Shown: positions 56,053-64,000 of the stretch, piece by piece
How positions within the stretch are numbered: the first letter of the stretch is position 1
Layout of the letters: each line of letters opens with the position of its first letter
Notes under the pieces: generated by a model
The model's input: the letters and a program-made list of their open reading frames with translations, nothing else
The model's database searches: none
Told to the model about the DNA's origin: nothing
Program-made: the position numbers and the translations under genes
From: LMUY01 sp964245075
GTDB lineage: Bacteria > Pseudomonadota > Alphaproteobacteria > Acetobacterales > Acetobacteraceae
Length of the DNA: 64,000 nucleotides
NCBI GenBank assembly: GCA_964245075.1
Contig: CAXTLC010000013.1
Location: 6,686-70,685, forward strand
Direction: 5' to 3'

Positions 56053-56203
56053 CCTGAAAACAGGCGGTTGATCCATCCCCCGTCTCCGTGCCGGCTTGGG
56101 GCGCAACTATCCGGCCGCGATGCCGGCCACGCGTTTCGTTCGGAAGACGGCTTTGCCGCCGCGTTCTCGGTATCCGTCCGATCATCTGCTACCCTCGCCT
56201 TCA

Positions 56204-56230
56204 TATTGTTTCATCTGAGACGATACAATA
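56204..56230. promoter_or_regulatory. Palindromic operator upstream of the MarR gene
   Basis: TATTGTTTC at 56204-56212 is mirrored by GATACAATA at 56222-56230 in a 27-bp imperfect palindrome that ends 9 nt before the MarR ATG. It is AT-rich in a GC-rich region and of the size bound by MarR dimers, so it is a good candidate for autoregulation. Confidence 0.6.
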
Positions 56231-56239
56231 GGAATCGTC

Positions 56240-56761
56240 ATGCTCGATCCCAAACCTCGGACATCCCCGTCAGAACCACTCCTGCTCGGCGCATTCCTGC
56301 CTTACCGCCTGTCGATCCTCGGCGAGCGGATCAGCCGCGCGTTCGCCAAGCGCTACGGCGCCATGTTCGGGCTCGGCATTCCGGAGTGGCGCGTCATGGC
56401 GGTGCTGGGCGAGCCCGGGCCATGGCAAACGCGGCAGGTGATCGGTCGAACGGAAATGGACCGCGTCAAGGTCAGCCGCGCCGTGACGCGGCTGGTGGAT
56501 ACGGGACTGGTTTCGCAAACGGCGCAAACGACCGATCAGCGCGCCCACCTGTTGGAACTGACGGAACACGGGCTCGCCGTGTATCGCCAGATCGTGCCGA
56601 TCGCACGGGCGTTGGAGGCTGAGTTCGTCGCTGTGCTCGACCCGGCTGAACGGCAAGCGCTCGAGGTGATCCTGACCAAGTTGCACGCTAGCGCTGGGCG
56701 CCTGTGGCAGCAGGGGGAGCAGACGCCGACCTATCGCCCGCGAGCCGCCCCGGATGGGTGA
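56240..56761 (+). CDS. MarR-family transcriptional regulator
   Basis: The 173-residue protein has the MarR winged helix-turn-helix: IPEWRVMAVLGEPGPWQTRQVIGRTEMDRVKVSRAVTRLVDTGLV, then the wing with QTTDQRAHLLELTEHG. Dimerisation helices flank it. It lies divergent from hmgA across the gap, with a palindrome just upstream, so it probably regulates itself and the homogentisate genes. The 3' end overlaps the convergent fdhD by 74 bp. Confidence 0.9.
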   Translation: MLDPKPRTSPSEPLLLGAFLPYRLSILGERISRAFAKRYGAMFGLGIPEWRVMAVLGEPGPWQTRQVIGRTEMDRVKVSRAVTRLVDTGLVSQTAQTTDQRAHLLELTEHGLAVYRQIVPIARALEAEFVAVLDPAERQALEVILTKLHASAGRLWQQGEQTPTYRPRAAPDG

Positions 56762-57551
56762 ACACCTCGAACCCATCGGACCGCGCCACGGCCACCAGGG
56801 TGATCCCGGCCTGCTCCGCCACGCGGATGGCCAGCGCCGTTGGCACCGACACGGCCGCCAGCGTGCCGATCCCCGCGCCGGCAGCCTTCTGCACCAGTTC
56901 CACCGAGATCCGGCTGGTGAGCAGCAAGATGCCGTCCGCCGGGTTCTCCCCGGCGCGCAGCAGGGCTCCTGTCAGCTTATCCAGGGCGTTGTGCCGCCCG
57001 ACGTCTTCCCGCACCGCAACCAACCCGTCGCGCCAGAAGCCTGCGGCGTGCACGGCCCGGGTGCGGTGGTTGAGCAACTGCGCCGGCGGCAGGCTTGCGA
57101 CCGCGGCGGCGACCTCCGGCACGGCCCAGCCCCGTCCGGGCGGCACACGCGGCGGAGGCCGCATCGCGTCCGCCAGGCTGTCCATCCCGCACAGCCCGCA
57201 CCCGGTGGCGCCCGCGATCTGCCGCCGCCGCCGTTCCAACCGCTCCATCCGGTGCGCCGCGATCCACATCCGCAGCTCGATCCCGTCCGGGGCGGGCACC
57301 ACGTCCAGTTCCTCGATGTCTCCCGGGGTGTCGATGATGCCCTCGGCGCGGCTGAACCCGGCCGCGAAATCCTCCAGGTCGGACGGGGTCGCCATCATCA
57401 CCGCGTGGGTCGTGCGGTTGTAGGTCAGCGCGACCGCGACCTCCTCCGGCACGCAGCGCTCGCCGGGAACGGCGCCGTTGCGCCAATTCGGCACCGAGAC
57501 CGCGGGCGGAGCGATCCCCGCGCGTTCCGCTCCGTCAGGCCCGATGTCCAT
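56688..57551 (-). CDS. fdhD: Formate dehydrogenase accessory sulfurtransferase FdhD
   Basis: The 287-residue FdhD transfers sulfur from IscS to the Mo-bis-MGD cofactor of formate dehydrogenases. The persulfide Cys pair is C118-G-L-C121 (GATGCGLCGMD). VREDVGRHNALDK and LLTSRISVELVQKA further on are family signatures. No formate dehydrogenase gene is present in the window. The C-terminus (about 25 residues) is antisense to the MarR gene end. Confidence 0.93.
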   Translation of the reverse strand: MDIGPDGAERAGIAPPAVSVPNWRNGAVPGERCVPEEVAVALTYNRTTHAVMMATPSDLEDFAAGFSRAEGIIDTPGDIEELDVVPAPDGIELRMWIAAHRMERLERRRRQIAGATGCGLCGMDSLADAMRPPPRVPPGRGWAVPEVAAAVASLPPAQLLNHRTRAVHAAGFWRDGLVAVREDVGRHNALDKLTGALLRAGENPADGILLLTSRISVELVQKAAGAGIGTLAAVSVPTALAIRVAEQAGITLVAVARSDGFEVFTHPGRLAGDRSASAPPAATGAQR

Positions 57552-57673
57552 GCGAACGCTCCTGTTCAGGCGGAGGCGGCCAGGGATGCGTCACCCTGTT
57601 GGCCTTTCCTGCCCGTATGATAGTGCTGCCGGCATGTCCGACCGAGTCCGCTGCCAGTGAGCGCGCCTGCCCC

Positions 57674-58393
57674 ATGAGTTGCGCGATCGCCGTCATGGCC
57701 AAGGCGCCCCGTGCCGGGCACTCCAAGACCCGCCTGTCCCCGCCACTGCTCCCGGACGAAGCGCGCGCGATGAGCGCGGCCTTCCTGAGCGACGTCACCG
57801 AGAACATCCGGCTCGCCGCGCAGCAGGCCGATATCGCGGGGTATGCCGCCTACGCTCCCCAGGGGACGGAAGCCCTGTTCGACGGGCTCCTGGCGCCCGG
57901 GACGCAGCTCCTGCTGGCGGACGGCGCCGGGGACATGCCGCCGGAGGTGCGGGGTTTCGGCCGGTCGCTGCTGCATGCCACGCGGGCGCTGTTCCAGCGC
58001 GGGCACACCGCCGTGTGCGTGCTGAATTCGGACAGCCCCACCCTGCCGACCGCCAGCCTGGTCGCGGCGGCGCGGGCCTTGTCCGCCGGAACGGACCGGG
58101 TGGTGCTGGGTGCGGCGGAGGACGGCGGCTACTACCTGCTGGGCATGGCGGCCCCGCACGAGCGGCTCTACGCCGACATCGCCTGGAGCACGGAGCATGT
58201 CGCCAGGCAGACCCGGGGCGCCGCGGCGCGCATCGGCCTGCCGGTGACCGAGCTGCCGGGATGGTATGACGTCGATGACCGTGCCGCCCTGCATCGCCTG
58301 CTGGCCGACCTCGACGGGAAGGTAGGGTACGCCGCCCCGGCAACCGCTGCCTGCGTGGCGCGGCTGGACCTGCGGACGCGGCTGGCCGCTTGA
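57674..58393 (+). CDS. TIGR04282-family transferase (DUF2064 glycosyltransferase-like)
   Basis: The 239-residue protein has a nucleotide-sugar transferase-like fold: IAVMAKAPRAGHSKTRLSPPL at the N-terminus, VLNSDSPTLPTASL (the DxD-like segment) and LGAAEDGGYYLLGM. The family is called rSAM/selenodomain-associated transferase 1 or arsenosugar-biosynthesis glycosyltransferase. It is the first gene of a tight operon, and its stop overlaps the TTG of the next gene. A radical SAM gene two places downstream fits the family's usual company. Confidence 0.85.
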   Translation: MSCAIAVMAKAPRAGHSKTRLSPPLLPDEARAMSAAFLSDVTENIRLAAQQADIAGYAAYAPQGTEALFDGLLAPGTQLLLADGAGDMPPEVRGFGRSLLHATRALFQRGHTAVCVLNSDSPTLPTASLVAAARALSAGTDRVVLGAAEDGGYYLLGMAAPHERLYADIAWSTEHVARQTRGAAARIGLPVTELPGWYDVDDRAALHRLLADLDGKVGYAAPATAACVARLDLRTRLAA

Positions 58394-59730
58394 CGGAGCA
58401 GCGGCGCGGGCTGGCCCTGGCCGGGTGCGGCCTGGTGCTGCTGCTGCTCGTGGTGGCGGAGCTGCTGTGCCACGAGCCCGGATCGGCATCGACGATCGGC
58501 AGCGATGCCCGGCTGCAAGCGTTCGTGGCGATCGAGTGCGTGGCCGGGCTGGTGTATTTCGGCGCTGCCTGGCTGGTCCGGTCCGGCCCGGTGCCGCGGC
58601 GCGCGACGCTGACCGTGCTGCTGTTTGCGGCGGCGATGCGGGTGTTCCCGCTGGCATGGCCGCCGTTCCTGTCTTCCGACCTGTTCCGCTACGTTTGGGA
58701 CGGCCGGGTGCAGGCGCAGGGGATCAATCCCTACCTCTACCTGCCCGCCGCCCCGCAACTCGGCTTCCTGCGTGACGAGGAGATCTACCCCAACACCAAC
58801 CGATCGGAAGAAGCGCTCACCATCTATCCGCCGATGGCGCAGGTGATCTTCGCGGCGATCGGCCAGGTCTGGTCGTCGCTGGCCATGGTGAAGATCACGA
58901 TGGCGGCCTTCGAGGCGGTCGCGATCGGCGCCGTCACGGTCCTGCTGCGCCGGGCCGGGCTGCCCGGCGCCGGGGTGCTGGTTTATGCCTGGTGCCCGCT
59001 GCCGATCTGGGAATATGCCGGCAACGGCCACATCGACGGCGCCAGCCTGGGCTTCATGGCGGTGGCCCTGCTGGCCGCCAGCACGCCCCGGCGCGGCCTG
59101 GCCGGAACGGCGCTAGGCCTCGCCGTGCTGTGCAAGCTGCTTCCAGCGGCGATCTTCCCCGCGTTCTGGCGCAGGTGGGACTGGTGGACGCTCGGGGCTG
59201 CCGTCGCCGTGATCGTGGCGCTCTACGGGGCTTACACCGTGGGGGCGGGGTGGCGGGTGCTGGGCTACCTGCCCGGCTACGCGGACGAGGAAGGCTTGCG
59301 GGATGGCGGCGGCTTCTTCGCGCTGCGGGCGCTGGCGCTGCTCGGACCGTTGCCGCACTGGGCCGCAGCCTGCTACACCGTGATCGCCGGGCTGGCGCTG
59401 CTCGGCTTGGCCGCCTGGTACATGCTCGGCCCGAGATTACCGGCCGACCCTGCGCAGCGCATCCTCGTGATCGGGAGGGGCGCCGCGGTGTTGGCCACGG
59501 CAACCACGGTCGTCATTTCGCCGCATTATCCGTGGTATCTAGGCTGGCTGCCGTTGTTCGCGTGCTTCGCGCCCTACCGCAGCGTGGTCTATCTGTCTGC
59601 CAGCGGCGTTTTGCTTTATTTAGACCCGTTCCACCGCGAAGGGATTTATCCCTGGCTGATCTATGGACCCTGTCTTGCGTTAGCGGTGGTTGACGCAGCG
59701 AAAGCGTTCGGCGCCCGCCGCGCCGCTTGA
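58390..59730 (+). CDS. GT-C-type polytopic glycosyltransferase
   Basis: The 446-residue membrane protein has about 11-12 hydrophobic helices. In the first periplasmic loop, SSDLFRYVWDGRVQAQGINPY contains the acidic motif typical of GT-C mannosyltransferases that use polyprenyl-phosphate sugars (GT87/MptA-like branch). PISEYAGNGH-like text (IWEYAGNGHIDG) and ISPHYPWYLGWL follow. A TTG start overlaps the preceding stop (TTGA). It probably adds a sugar to an extracytoplasmic acceptor. Confidence 0.8.
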   Translation: MTEQRRGLALAGCGLVLLLLVVAELLCHEPGSASTIGSDARLQAFVAIECVAGLVYFGAAWLVRSGPVPRRATLTVLLFAAAMRVFPLAWPPFLSSDLFRYVWDGRVQAQGINPYLYLPAAPQLGFLRDEEIYPNTNRSEEALTIYPPMAQVIFAAIGQVWSSLAMVKITMAAFEAVAIGAVTVLLRRAGLPGAGVLVYAWCPLPIWEYAGNGHIDGASLGFMAVALLAASTPRRGLAGTALGLAVLCKLLPAAIFPAFWRRWDWWTLGAAVAVIVALYGAYTVGAGWRVLGYLPGYADEEGLRDGGGFFALRALALLGPLPHWAAACYTVIAGLALLGLAAWYMLGPRLPADPAQRILVIGRGAAVLATATTVVISPHYPWYLGWLPLFACFAPYRSVVYLSASGVLLYLDPFHREGIYPWLIYGPCLALAVVDAAKAFGARRAA

Positions 59731-59743
59731 AGGAGAGTCGTGC

Positions 59744-60790
59744 ATGTCGGCTGCGACGTTGAAGGACCCACGCCGCTATTTCGAGGCGGTCGAGGCGCGC
59801 GATCTCATGGCGGCGCCTCCGGTCTGCCTTTACCTAGAGACCACCAACCGCTGCAACCTGCTGTGCGAGACCTGTCCACGCACGTTCGAGACGTTGGAAC
59901 CGCCCCAGGACATGACCTGGGAGGTATTCACCTCCATCGTGGACCAGTATGACAGCATCGCCCGCGTCGTGCTGCACGGCGTGGGGGAGCCGATGCTGGT
60001 CAAGCAACTGCCGCGGATGATCCGCTACCTCAAGGACCGCGGCATCTACGTGCTGTTCAACACCAATGGCACCTTGCTGAATCCAAGGAAATTTCAGGAG
60101 CTGATCGACACCGGGCTGGACGAGTTGCGCGTGTCCGTGGACGCGGCGGACCGCAAAACCTACCTCGCGGTGCGCGGCAAGGATTTCTTCGACCGCATCG
60201 TGCGTGACGTCGGCAAGTTCACCGCGTTCCAGGCCAAGGTCGGCAGCGCTACGCCCAGGGTGTCGATCTGGCTGACCGGATTGAAGGAAACGGTGCAGCA
60301 GCTTCCCGAATTCGTCCGCATGGCCGCGACCATGGGCGTCCGCGAGGTGCACCTGCAACGCCTGGTGTTCGACGATGCCGGGTTCGGCATGGCGCGGGCG
60401 GAGAACAGCCTGTTCGAGCAGACCCAGGTCGAGGAGGAGCAGGCGATTGCCGCTGCCCAGGCGATCGGCGCACAGGTGGGGGTCACGCTGGACGCGTCCG
60501 GCGCGACCGAGCCCGGCGTCAGCCTCAAGAACTCGTCCGGGGACACGCCCTGGGCAACCTGCCGGCGTCCGTGGTCGCTGATGTACTTCACCGCGCACGG
60601 GCGCGCCCTGCCCTGCTGCATCGCCCCGTTCTCGGCCCGTGGCTACAGCAACTACACCCTGGGGGACGCCACCCAGCAGAGCCTGCGGGAGATCTGGAAC
60701 GGGTCGCTCTACCAGGAATTCCGCCGCTCCCTGCTCAGCGACACCCCGCCCAAGCCATGCGAGAACTGCGGGCTGAGGTGGTCGCTGTAG
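59744..60790 (+). CDS. Radical SAM / SPASM-domain protein
   Basis: The 348-residue protein binds a 4Fe-4S cluster at C37-x3-C41-x2-C44 (TNRCNLLCETCPRT). A GVGEPML segment follows for SAM binding, then a TIM-barrel core. The C-terminal SPASM-type Cys (TCRRPWSLMYF, LPCCIAPF and PCENCGLRW) suggest an auxiliary cluster. AAGGAG precedes the ATG, 13 nt after the GT-C gene. The substrate is unknown; the neighbours suggest a sugar, lipid or peptide modification. Confidence 0.88.
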   Translation: MSAATLKDPRRYFEAVEARDLMAAPPVCLYLETTNRCNLLCETCPRTFETLEPPQDMTWEVFTSIVDQYDSIARVVLHGVGEPMLVKQLPRMIRYLKDRGIYVLFNTNGTLLNPRKFQELIDTGLDELRVSVDAADRKTYLAVRGKDFFDRIVRDVGKFTAFQAKVGSATPRVSIWLTGLKETVQQLPEFVRMAATMGVREVHLQRLVFDDAGFGMARAENSLFEQTQVEEEQAIAAAQAIGAQVGVTLDASGATEPGVSLKNSSGDTPWATCRRPWSLMYFTAHGRALPCCIAPFSARGYSNYTLGDATQQSLREIWNGSLYQEFRRSLLSDTPPKPCENCGLRWSL

Positions 60791-61506
60791 CCATCCCGCG
60801 CGCCACGGTCGTCATCCCGACCCTCAACGAGCGGGATGCGATCGAAGCCGTCGTGCGTGAAATCCCCCGAAACATCGCCGCCGAGATCATCGTGGCCGAC
60901 AGCGGCAGCACGGACGGCACCCAGGCCGCCGCCCGCCAAGCCGGCGCCATCGTGCTGGACGTGGGGCAGCGCGGCTATGGGCTGGCCTGCGCCCGCGCGG
61001 CGGCAGCCGCCGACCCGGCGAGCGAGGTGATCGTCTTCCTGGACGGCGACGGCGCTGACCGGGCGGACCTCATGCACTTGCTGGTGGACCCGATCGCGGC
61101 AGGCACGCATGATTTCGTGATCGCGTCCCGCACCCGTGGCCAGCGTGACCCAGGCTCCATGAGTTGGCACCAAGTGCTGGCCGGCCAGGCAGCAGGGGTC
61201 GGCATGCGCGCGTTGTATGGCATACGCTACACGGATATGTGCGCCTTCCGTGCCATCCGGCGGTCGAGCCTGGCCGGATTGCACCTGCGGGAGATGACCT
61301 ATGGCTGGAACATCGAGATGCAGATGCAAGCGGCCCGTGCCCGGCTGCGCATCCTCGAGGTGCCGGTGCCCTACCGTTGCCGGGCCGGTGGGGAAAGCAA
61401 GGTCGCGGGGTCCCTGCGCGGGACGGTGCGGGCCGGGTGGCGGATCGTGACGACGTTCGCCCGGGTCGCCGCTTCCCCCCGGCCCCCTTCGCGGCCGGCC
61501 GGATGA
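60778..61506 (+). CDS. Glycosyltransferase family 2 (DPM1-like)
   Basis: The 242-residue protein has the GT-A motifs ATVVIPTLNERDAIEAVVREIP, IVADSGSTDGT and VIVFLDGDGADRADLM (DxD-like). It is similar to dolichyl/polyprenyl-phosphate mannose or glucose synthases, but without membrane helices. GTG 60778 is used; ATG 60757 would extend it by 7 residues. Either overlaps the radical SAM gene. Its likely role is to charge polyprenyl phosphate with a sugar for the GT-C enzyme two genes upstream. Confidence 0.85.
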   Translation: MVAVAIPRATVVIPTLNERDAIEAVVREIPRNIAAEIIVADSGSTDGTQAAARQAGAIVLDVGQRGYGLACARAAAAADPASEVIVFLDGDGADRADLMHLLVDPIAAGTHDFVIASRTRGQRDPGSMSWHQVLAGQAAGVGMRALYGIRYTDMCAFRAIRRSSLAGLHLREMTYGWNIEMQMQAARARLRILEVPVPYRCRAGGESKVAGSLRGTVRAGWRIVTTFARVAASPRPPSRPAG

Positions 61507-61946
61507 CCCGGGCCGTATTGCTCACCGGCTTGGCGCTTTGCACGGCCGGGGCAGCGCACGCCGCCGACCCGCGCGCCGTGCTGGGCAACTGGTGGACGCA
61601 GGATCGGGACGGAATCATACAGATCTACACCTGCCCGACGGGGCTGTGCGGCAAGGTCGCCGGCGTCGTCAACTTCCGGCCCGACGGGTCCGCGCCGGTG
61701 GACCTGCACGGCCGGTCACGCTGCCGCCTGCAGATCATACCGGATGGCAAGGTGGACGAGGACGGCGTGTGGAACGGCCACATCACCAACCCTGACGACG
61801 GGAAGACCTACACGATCACCCTGCGGGTGGATGCTGACGGCCGGCTTCGCATGCGCGGCTACATCGGCCTGCCCTTGTTTGGCAGGACCGTGTTCTGGAC
61901 CCGGTACGCCGGCAGACTGACGCAGGATTGCCACCTGCGGGACTGA
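61503..61946 (+). CDS. DUF2147 exported protein
   Basis: The 147-residue protein has a signal peptide (MTRAVLLTGLALCTAGAAHA, cleavage near residue 20) and a DUF2147 domain: VLGNWWTQDRDGIIQIYTCPTGLCGKVAGV and KTYTITLRVDADGRLRMRGYIGLPLFGRTVFWTR. The family is periplasmic and of unknown function. It overlaps the GT2 stop by 4 bp, tying it to the sugar operon. Confidence 0.85.
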   Translation: MTRAVLLTGLALCTAGAAHAADPRAVLGNWWTQDRDGIIQIYTCPTGLCGKVAGVVNFRPDGSAPVDLHGRSRCRLQIIPDGKVDEDGVWNGHITNPDDGKTYTITLRVDADGRLRMRGYIGLPLFGRTVFWTRYAGRLTQDCHLRD

Positions 61947-61990
61947 CCTAACCGCGGGACCTGGGAAGACCGTTACAATTCGGTTAGGTC
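61945..61990. repeat. Perfect 10-bp inverted repeat after DUF2147 gene
   Basis: GACCTAACCG (61945-61954) and CGGTTAGGTC (61981-61990) are perfect complements with a 26-nt loop, one arm overlapping the DUF2147 stop codon. The site lies 35 nt before the next gene and could be a terminator or an operator. Confidence 0.6.
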
Positions 61991-62025
61991 GGGCCAAGCA
62001 TCGTCCAGCTTCACGGAACAAGCAT

Positions 62026-63228
62026 TTGCCGTTCGACACCGTCCCACGGATCAGCGTCCTGATTGGCGCGGAAAGCCTGGCAAGTCATAGGTCCGGAGTG
62101 GGCCGGATGACACTCGAGATCGCGCGGGCCGCGGAAGCGTCGGCCGACATCGAGTACACCGGCCTCCTGCTGCCGTATGGGCTGGAAACGGCGGATGTGG
62201 TGAGCACGCTGAGCGATCCGATCGCATACCCACGCCCACGCGTTCTCGTCCCCGTGCCCTGGAAGGTGGCGGTCGGCCGCGTGCCGGGTGTGCAACTGCT
62301 GCGCAAGGTCAAGCATGGCGGGCTCAACCGGCAGGTCCGGCGCCTGAGCCGCGAACTCGGCAACCGGCTCGTCTATCACGAGCCGAACATGATCGCCCGC
62401 CCGATCACCCTGCCGACCGTGGTGACGATCAACGATTTGTCCTGGCATCATGAAGCCTCGTGGCACCCGGCGGAACGGCTGAGCTGGATCGCGTCCAACC
62501 TCCCGTCCACGCTGCGCCGCGCGGAGCGGTTCGTCGCCATCTCGCAGTTCACCAAGGATGCCGTGGTGCGCGACCTGGGCTTGGCGCCGGAGCGCGTGGA
62601 CGTGGTTCCGCTGGCGCCGGCAGAGACCTTCAAGCCCATGTCGGCCGCAGACGGCGCCGCATCGCTCGCGCGGTTCGAACTCACCGACCGCTCCTACGTG
62701 TTCTCCATCTCCACGCTGGAGCCGCGGAAGAACTTCGACCGCTTGTTGAGTGCCCATTTGCGCCTGCCCGCCGCGTTGCGCCGCCGGGCGCCGCTCGTGA
62801 TCGCCGGCGGGAGGGGGTGGGGCGAGGTGCTGGCCCGGCCCGAAGCGGATGCGGCGATCCGGGACGGGACGGTCCGGCTGCTCGGGCACATCGGGGACGG
62901 CGACTTGGTGGCGTTGACCGCTCGCGCCGCCGTGTTCGCCTATGTGAGCTTGTACGAGGGGTTCGGGCTTCCCGTCGTAGAAGCGATGGCTGCCGGAACC
63001 CCGGTTCTCGCGTCCAGCACCACCGCCGTGGGCGAGCTCGCACTCGGCGCCTCCCGTTTGATAGATCCGCTGGATGTGGATGCGATCTCCGCTGGGCTGC
63101 ATGAGCTGCTGGAAGACCCGGCCGCAGCGGATCATCTGCGAGAGGCTGGCCTGGCCCGCGCCGCGGAGTTCACGTGGGAACGGACCATCCAGGCGCTCTT
63201 GGCGAGCTGGCGCAAGGCCCTGCGTTAG
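62026..63228 (+). CDS. Glycosyltransferase family 4 (GT-B fold)
   Basis: The 400-residue protein has an N-terminal acceptor domain (GAESLASHRSGVGRMTLEIARA) and a C-terminal donor domain with SISTLEPRKNFDRLL and the E-x7-E motif EGFGLPVVEAMAAGTPVLASSTTAVGELA. It resembles mannosyl- or rhamnosyltransferases for polysaccharide or O-antigen. The TTG start is preceded by a CGGA-type site. It follows the inverted repeat and probably has its own promoter. Confidence 0.88.
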   Translation: MPFDTVPRISVLIGAESLASHRSGVGRMTLEIARAAEASADIEYTGLLLPYGLETADVVSTLSDPIAYPRPRVLVPVPWKVAVGRVPGVQLLRKVKHGGLNRQVRRLSRELGNRLVYHEPNMIARPITLPTVVTINDLSWHHEASWHPAERLSWIASNLPSTLRRAERFVAISQFTKDAVVRDLGLAPERVDVVPLAPAETFKPMSAADGAASLARFELTDRSYVFSISTLEPRKNFDRLLSAHLRLPAALRRRAPLVIAGGRGWGEVLARPEADAAIRDGTVRLLGHIGDGDLVALTARAAVFAYVSLYEGFGLPVVEAMAAGTPVLASSTTAVGELALGASRLIDPLDVDAISAGLHELLEDPAAADHLREAGLARAAEFTWERTIQALLASWRKALR

Positions 63229-63325
63229 TCGGTGCCTGCCCGGGTGAACCCCGGCGGTTCTCAGGCGTAGCATGGCGGACGCGGCTCGCACGGCCAGGCG
63301 CCTGCCCGACATGGAGAACGATATC

Positions 63326-63991
63326 GTGACCAAGGCCGTCATCTTCGACGTGGATGGGACGTTGGTGGACAGCGTGGATGTGCACGCCCAAGCCTGGGTG
63401 GACGCGTTCCGCGATTTCGGCCACGACGTCAAGTTTGCCGACGTCCGCGGACAGATTGGCAAGGGAGGCGACCAACTGCTTCCGGTCTTCCTGTCGGAAG
63501 CCGAGATTGCCGACAAGGGCGAGGCGTTGGAGAAGCATCGCGGCGAGATCCTGCATGCGACCTACTTGTCCCGCATCACTGCTTTTCCCGAAGTGCGGGC
63601 GCTGTTCGACCGGTTGCTGGCGGATGGCAAGCAGATCGCCCTGGCTTCCTCGGCCAAGAAGGATGAGCTGGGCTTTTACACCCAGCTTGCCGGAATCGAG
63701 GGGCTGGCAGCCGTCGAGACCTCGTCTGCCGACGCGGAAAGGACCAAGCCCCATCCCGATATCTTTGATGCCGCCTTGTCCAAGCTCGGCCCGGCGATAG
63801 CGGCAAGCGATGCGGTGGTGGTGGGTGACACGCCATACGATGCGGAGGCAGCCTGCAAGGCGGGCATCCGGCCGATCGGGGTGCTGTGCGGCGGTTGGAC
63901 CGAGGAAGAATTGCGCAGCGCTGGCTGTATCGCCGTGTACCAAGACCCGGCCGACTTGCTGCGAAACTACGACAGCTCGCCCCTGTCCTGA
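63326..63991 (+). CDS. HAD-superfamily hydrolase (beta-phosphoglucomutase/phosphatase-like)
   Basis: The 221-residue protein has HAD motif I FDVDGTLVDSVD, motif II ALASSAK, the Lys in RTKPHPDIFD and motif IV VVVGDTPYDAEAA. GTG 63326 is preferred, with GGAG 8 nt upstream; ATG 63311 or 63272 would add a short tail. The helical cap between motifs I and II suggests a subfamily I sugar- or glycolate-phosphatase. It may serve the sugar pathway upstream. Confidence 0.85.
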   Translation: MTKAVIFDVDGTLVDSVDVHAQAWVDAFRDFGHDVKFADVRGQIGKGGDQLLPVFLSEAEIADKGEALEKHRGEILHATYLSRITAFPEVRALFDRLLADGKQIALASSAKKDELGFYTQLAGIEGLAAVETSSADAERTKPHPDIFDAALSKLGPAIAASDAVVVGDTPYDAEAACKAGIRPIGVLCGGWTEEELRSAGCIAVYQDPADLLRNYDSSPLS

Positions 63992-64000
63992 CAAGCTAGG

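Overview
This window is 64 kb of a high-GC alphaproteobacterial chromosome. The gene content points to Rhodospirillales, most likely an Acetobacteraceae-like organism. The supporting markers are an FzlA-type GST-fold protein, the Hsp20/DUF1150 pair, the def-fmt-truA-dapE-dapD block, the kdsD-lptCAB-rpoN-hpf block, a three-gene proton-translocating transhydrogenase, and alphaproteobacterial homologues of mitochondrial complex I accessory proteins. The taxon is an inference from gene families, not from a marker RNA. Two runs of exactly 100 Ns (3872-3971 and 55953-56052) show that this is a scaffolded draft. Apart from one AT-richer HNH nuclease gene there is no sign of a prophage, transposase, plasmid backbone or CRISPR array.

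Layout. 1-9.5 kb: partial IclR regulator, ferritin-like DUF892 protein, malonyl-CoA decarboxylase, DUF4336 protein, gap-truncated NAD(P)HX repair enzyme behind a split chromate transporter, CopD-like membrane protein, O-acetylhomoserine sulfhydrylase, a small charged protein and a TerC-family membrane protein. 9.5-21.6 kb: purB, a secreted four-cysteine protein, two tandem GNAT acetyltransferases, pepF, an ABC1 kinase, an OxlT-type transporter, pntAA-pntAB-pntB, an HTH-HNH nuclease and fzlA. 21.7-29 kb: glutamate synthase gltD-gltB and an NDUFA9-like protein.

29-41 kb is dense housekeeping sequence. It holds tRNA-Leu(CAG), rnd, the Kdo/LPS-transport operon kdsD-lptC-lptA-lptB with translationally overlapping starts, rpoN, hpf, DUF1150, hsp20, def-fmt-truA, a Yip1-like membrane protein and dapD-dapE. 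41-50 kb: a diguanylate cyclase, thiM coupled to an MFS carrier, an NDUFAF6-like protein, Fe/Mn superoxide dismutase, a small lipoprotein, an ABC-F ATPase, a degraded HWE histidine kinase next to an intact response regulator, and a P450. 50-57.5 kb: malate synthase G, an aromatic-acid transporter with homogentisate dioxygenase and a MarR regulator (aromatic amino acid catabolism), and fdhD.

57.6-64 kb is the least conventional part. A tightly overlapping operon encodes a TIGR04282-type transferase, a GT-C membrane glycosyltransferase, a radical SAM/SPASM protein, a DPM1-like GT2 and an exported DUF2147 protein. It is followed by a GT4 glycosyltransferase and a HAD hydrolase. This set looks like a pathway that makes or modifies a polyprenyl-linked sugar and decorates an envelope glycoconjugate. 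The product is unknown and it is my best candidate for an undescribed system here.
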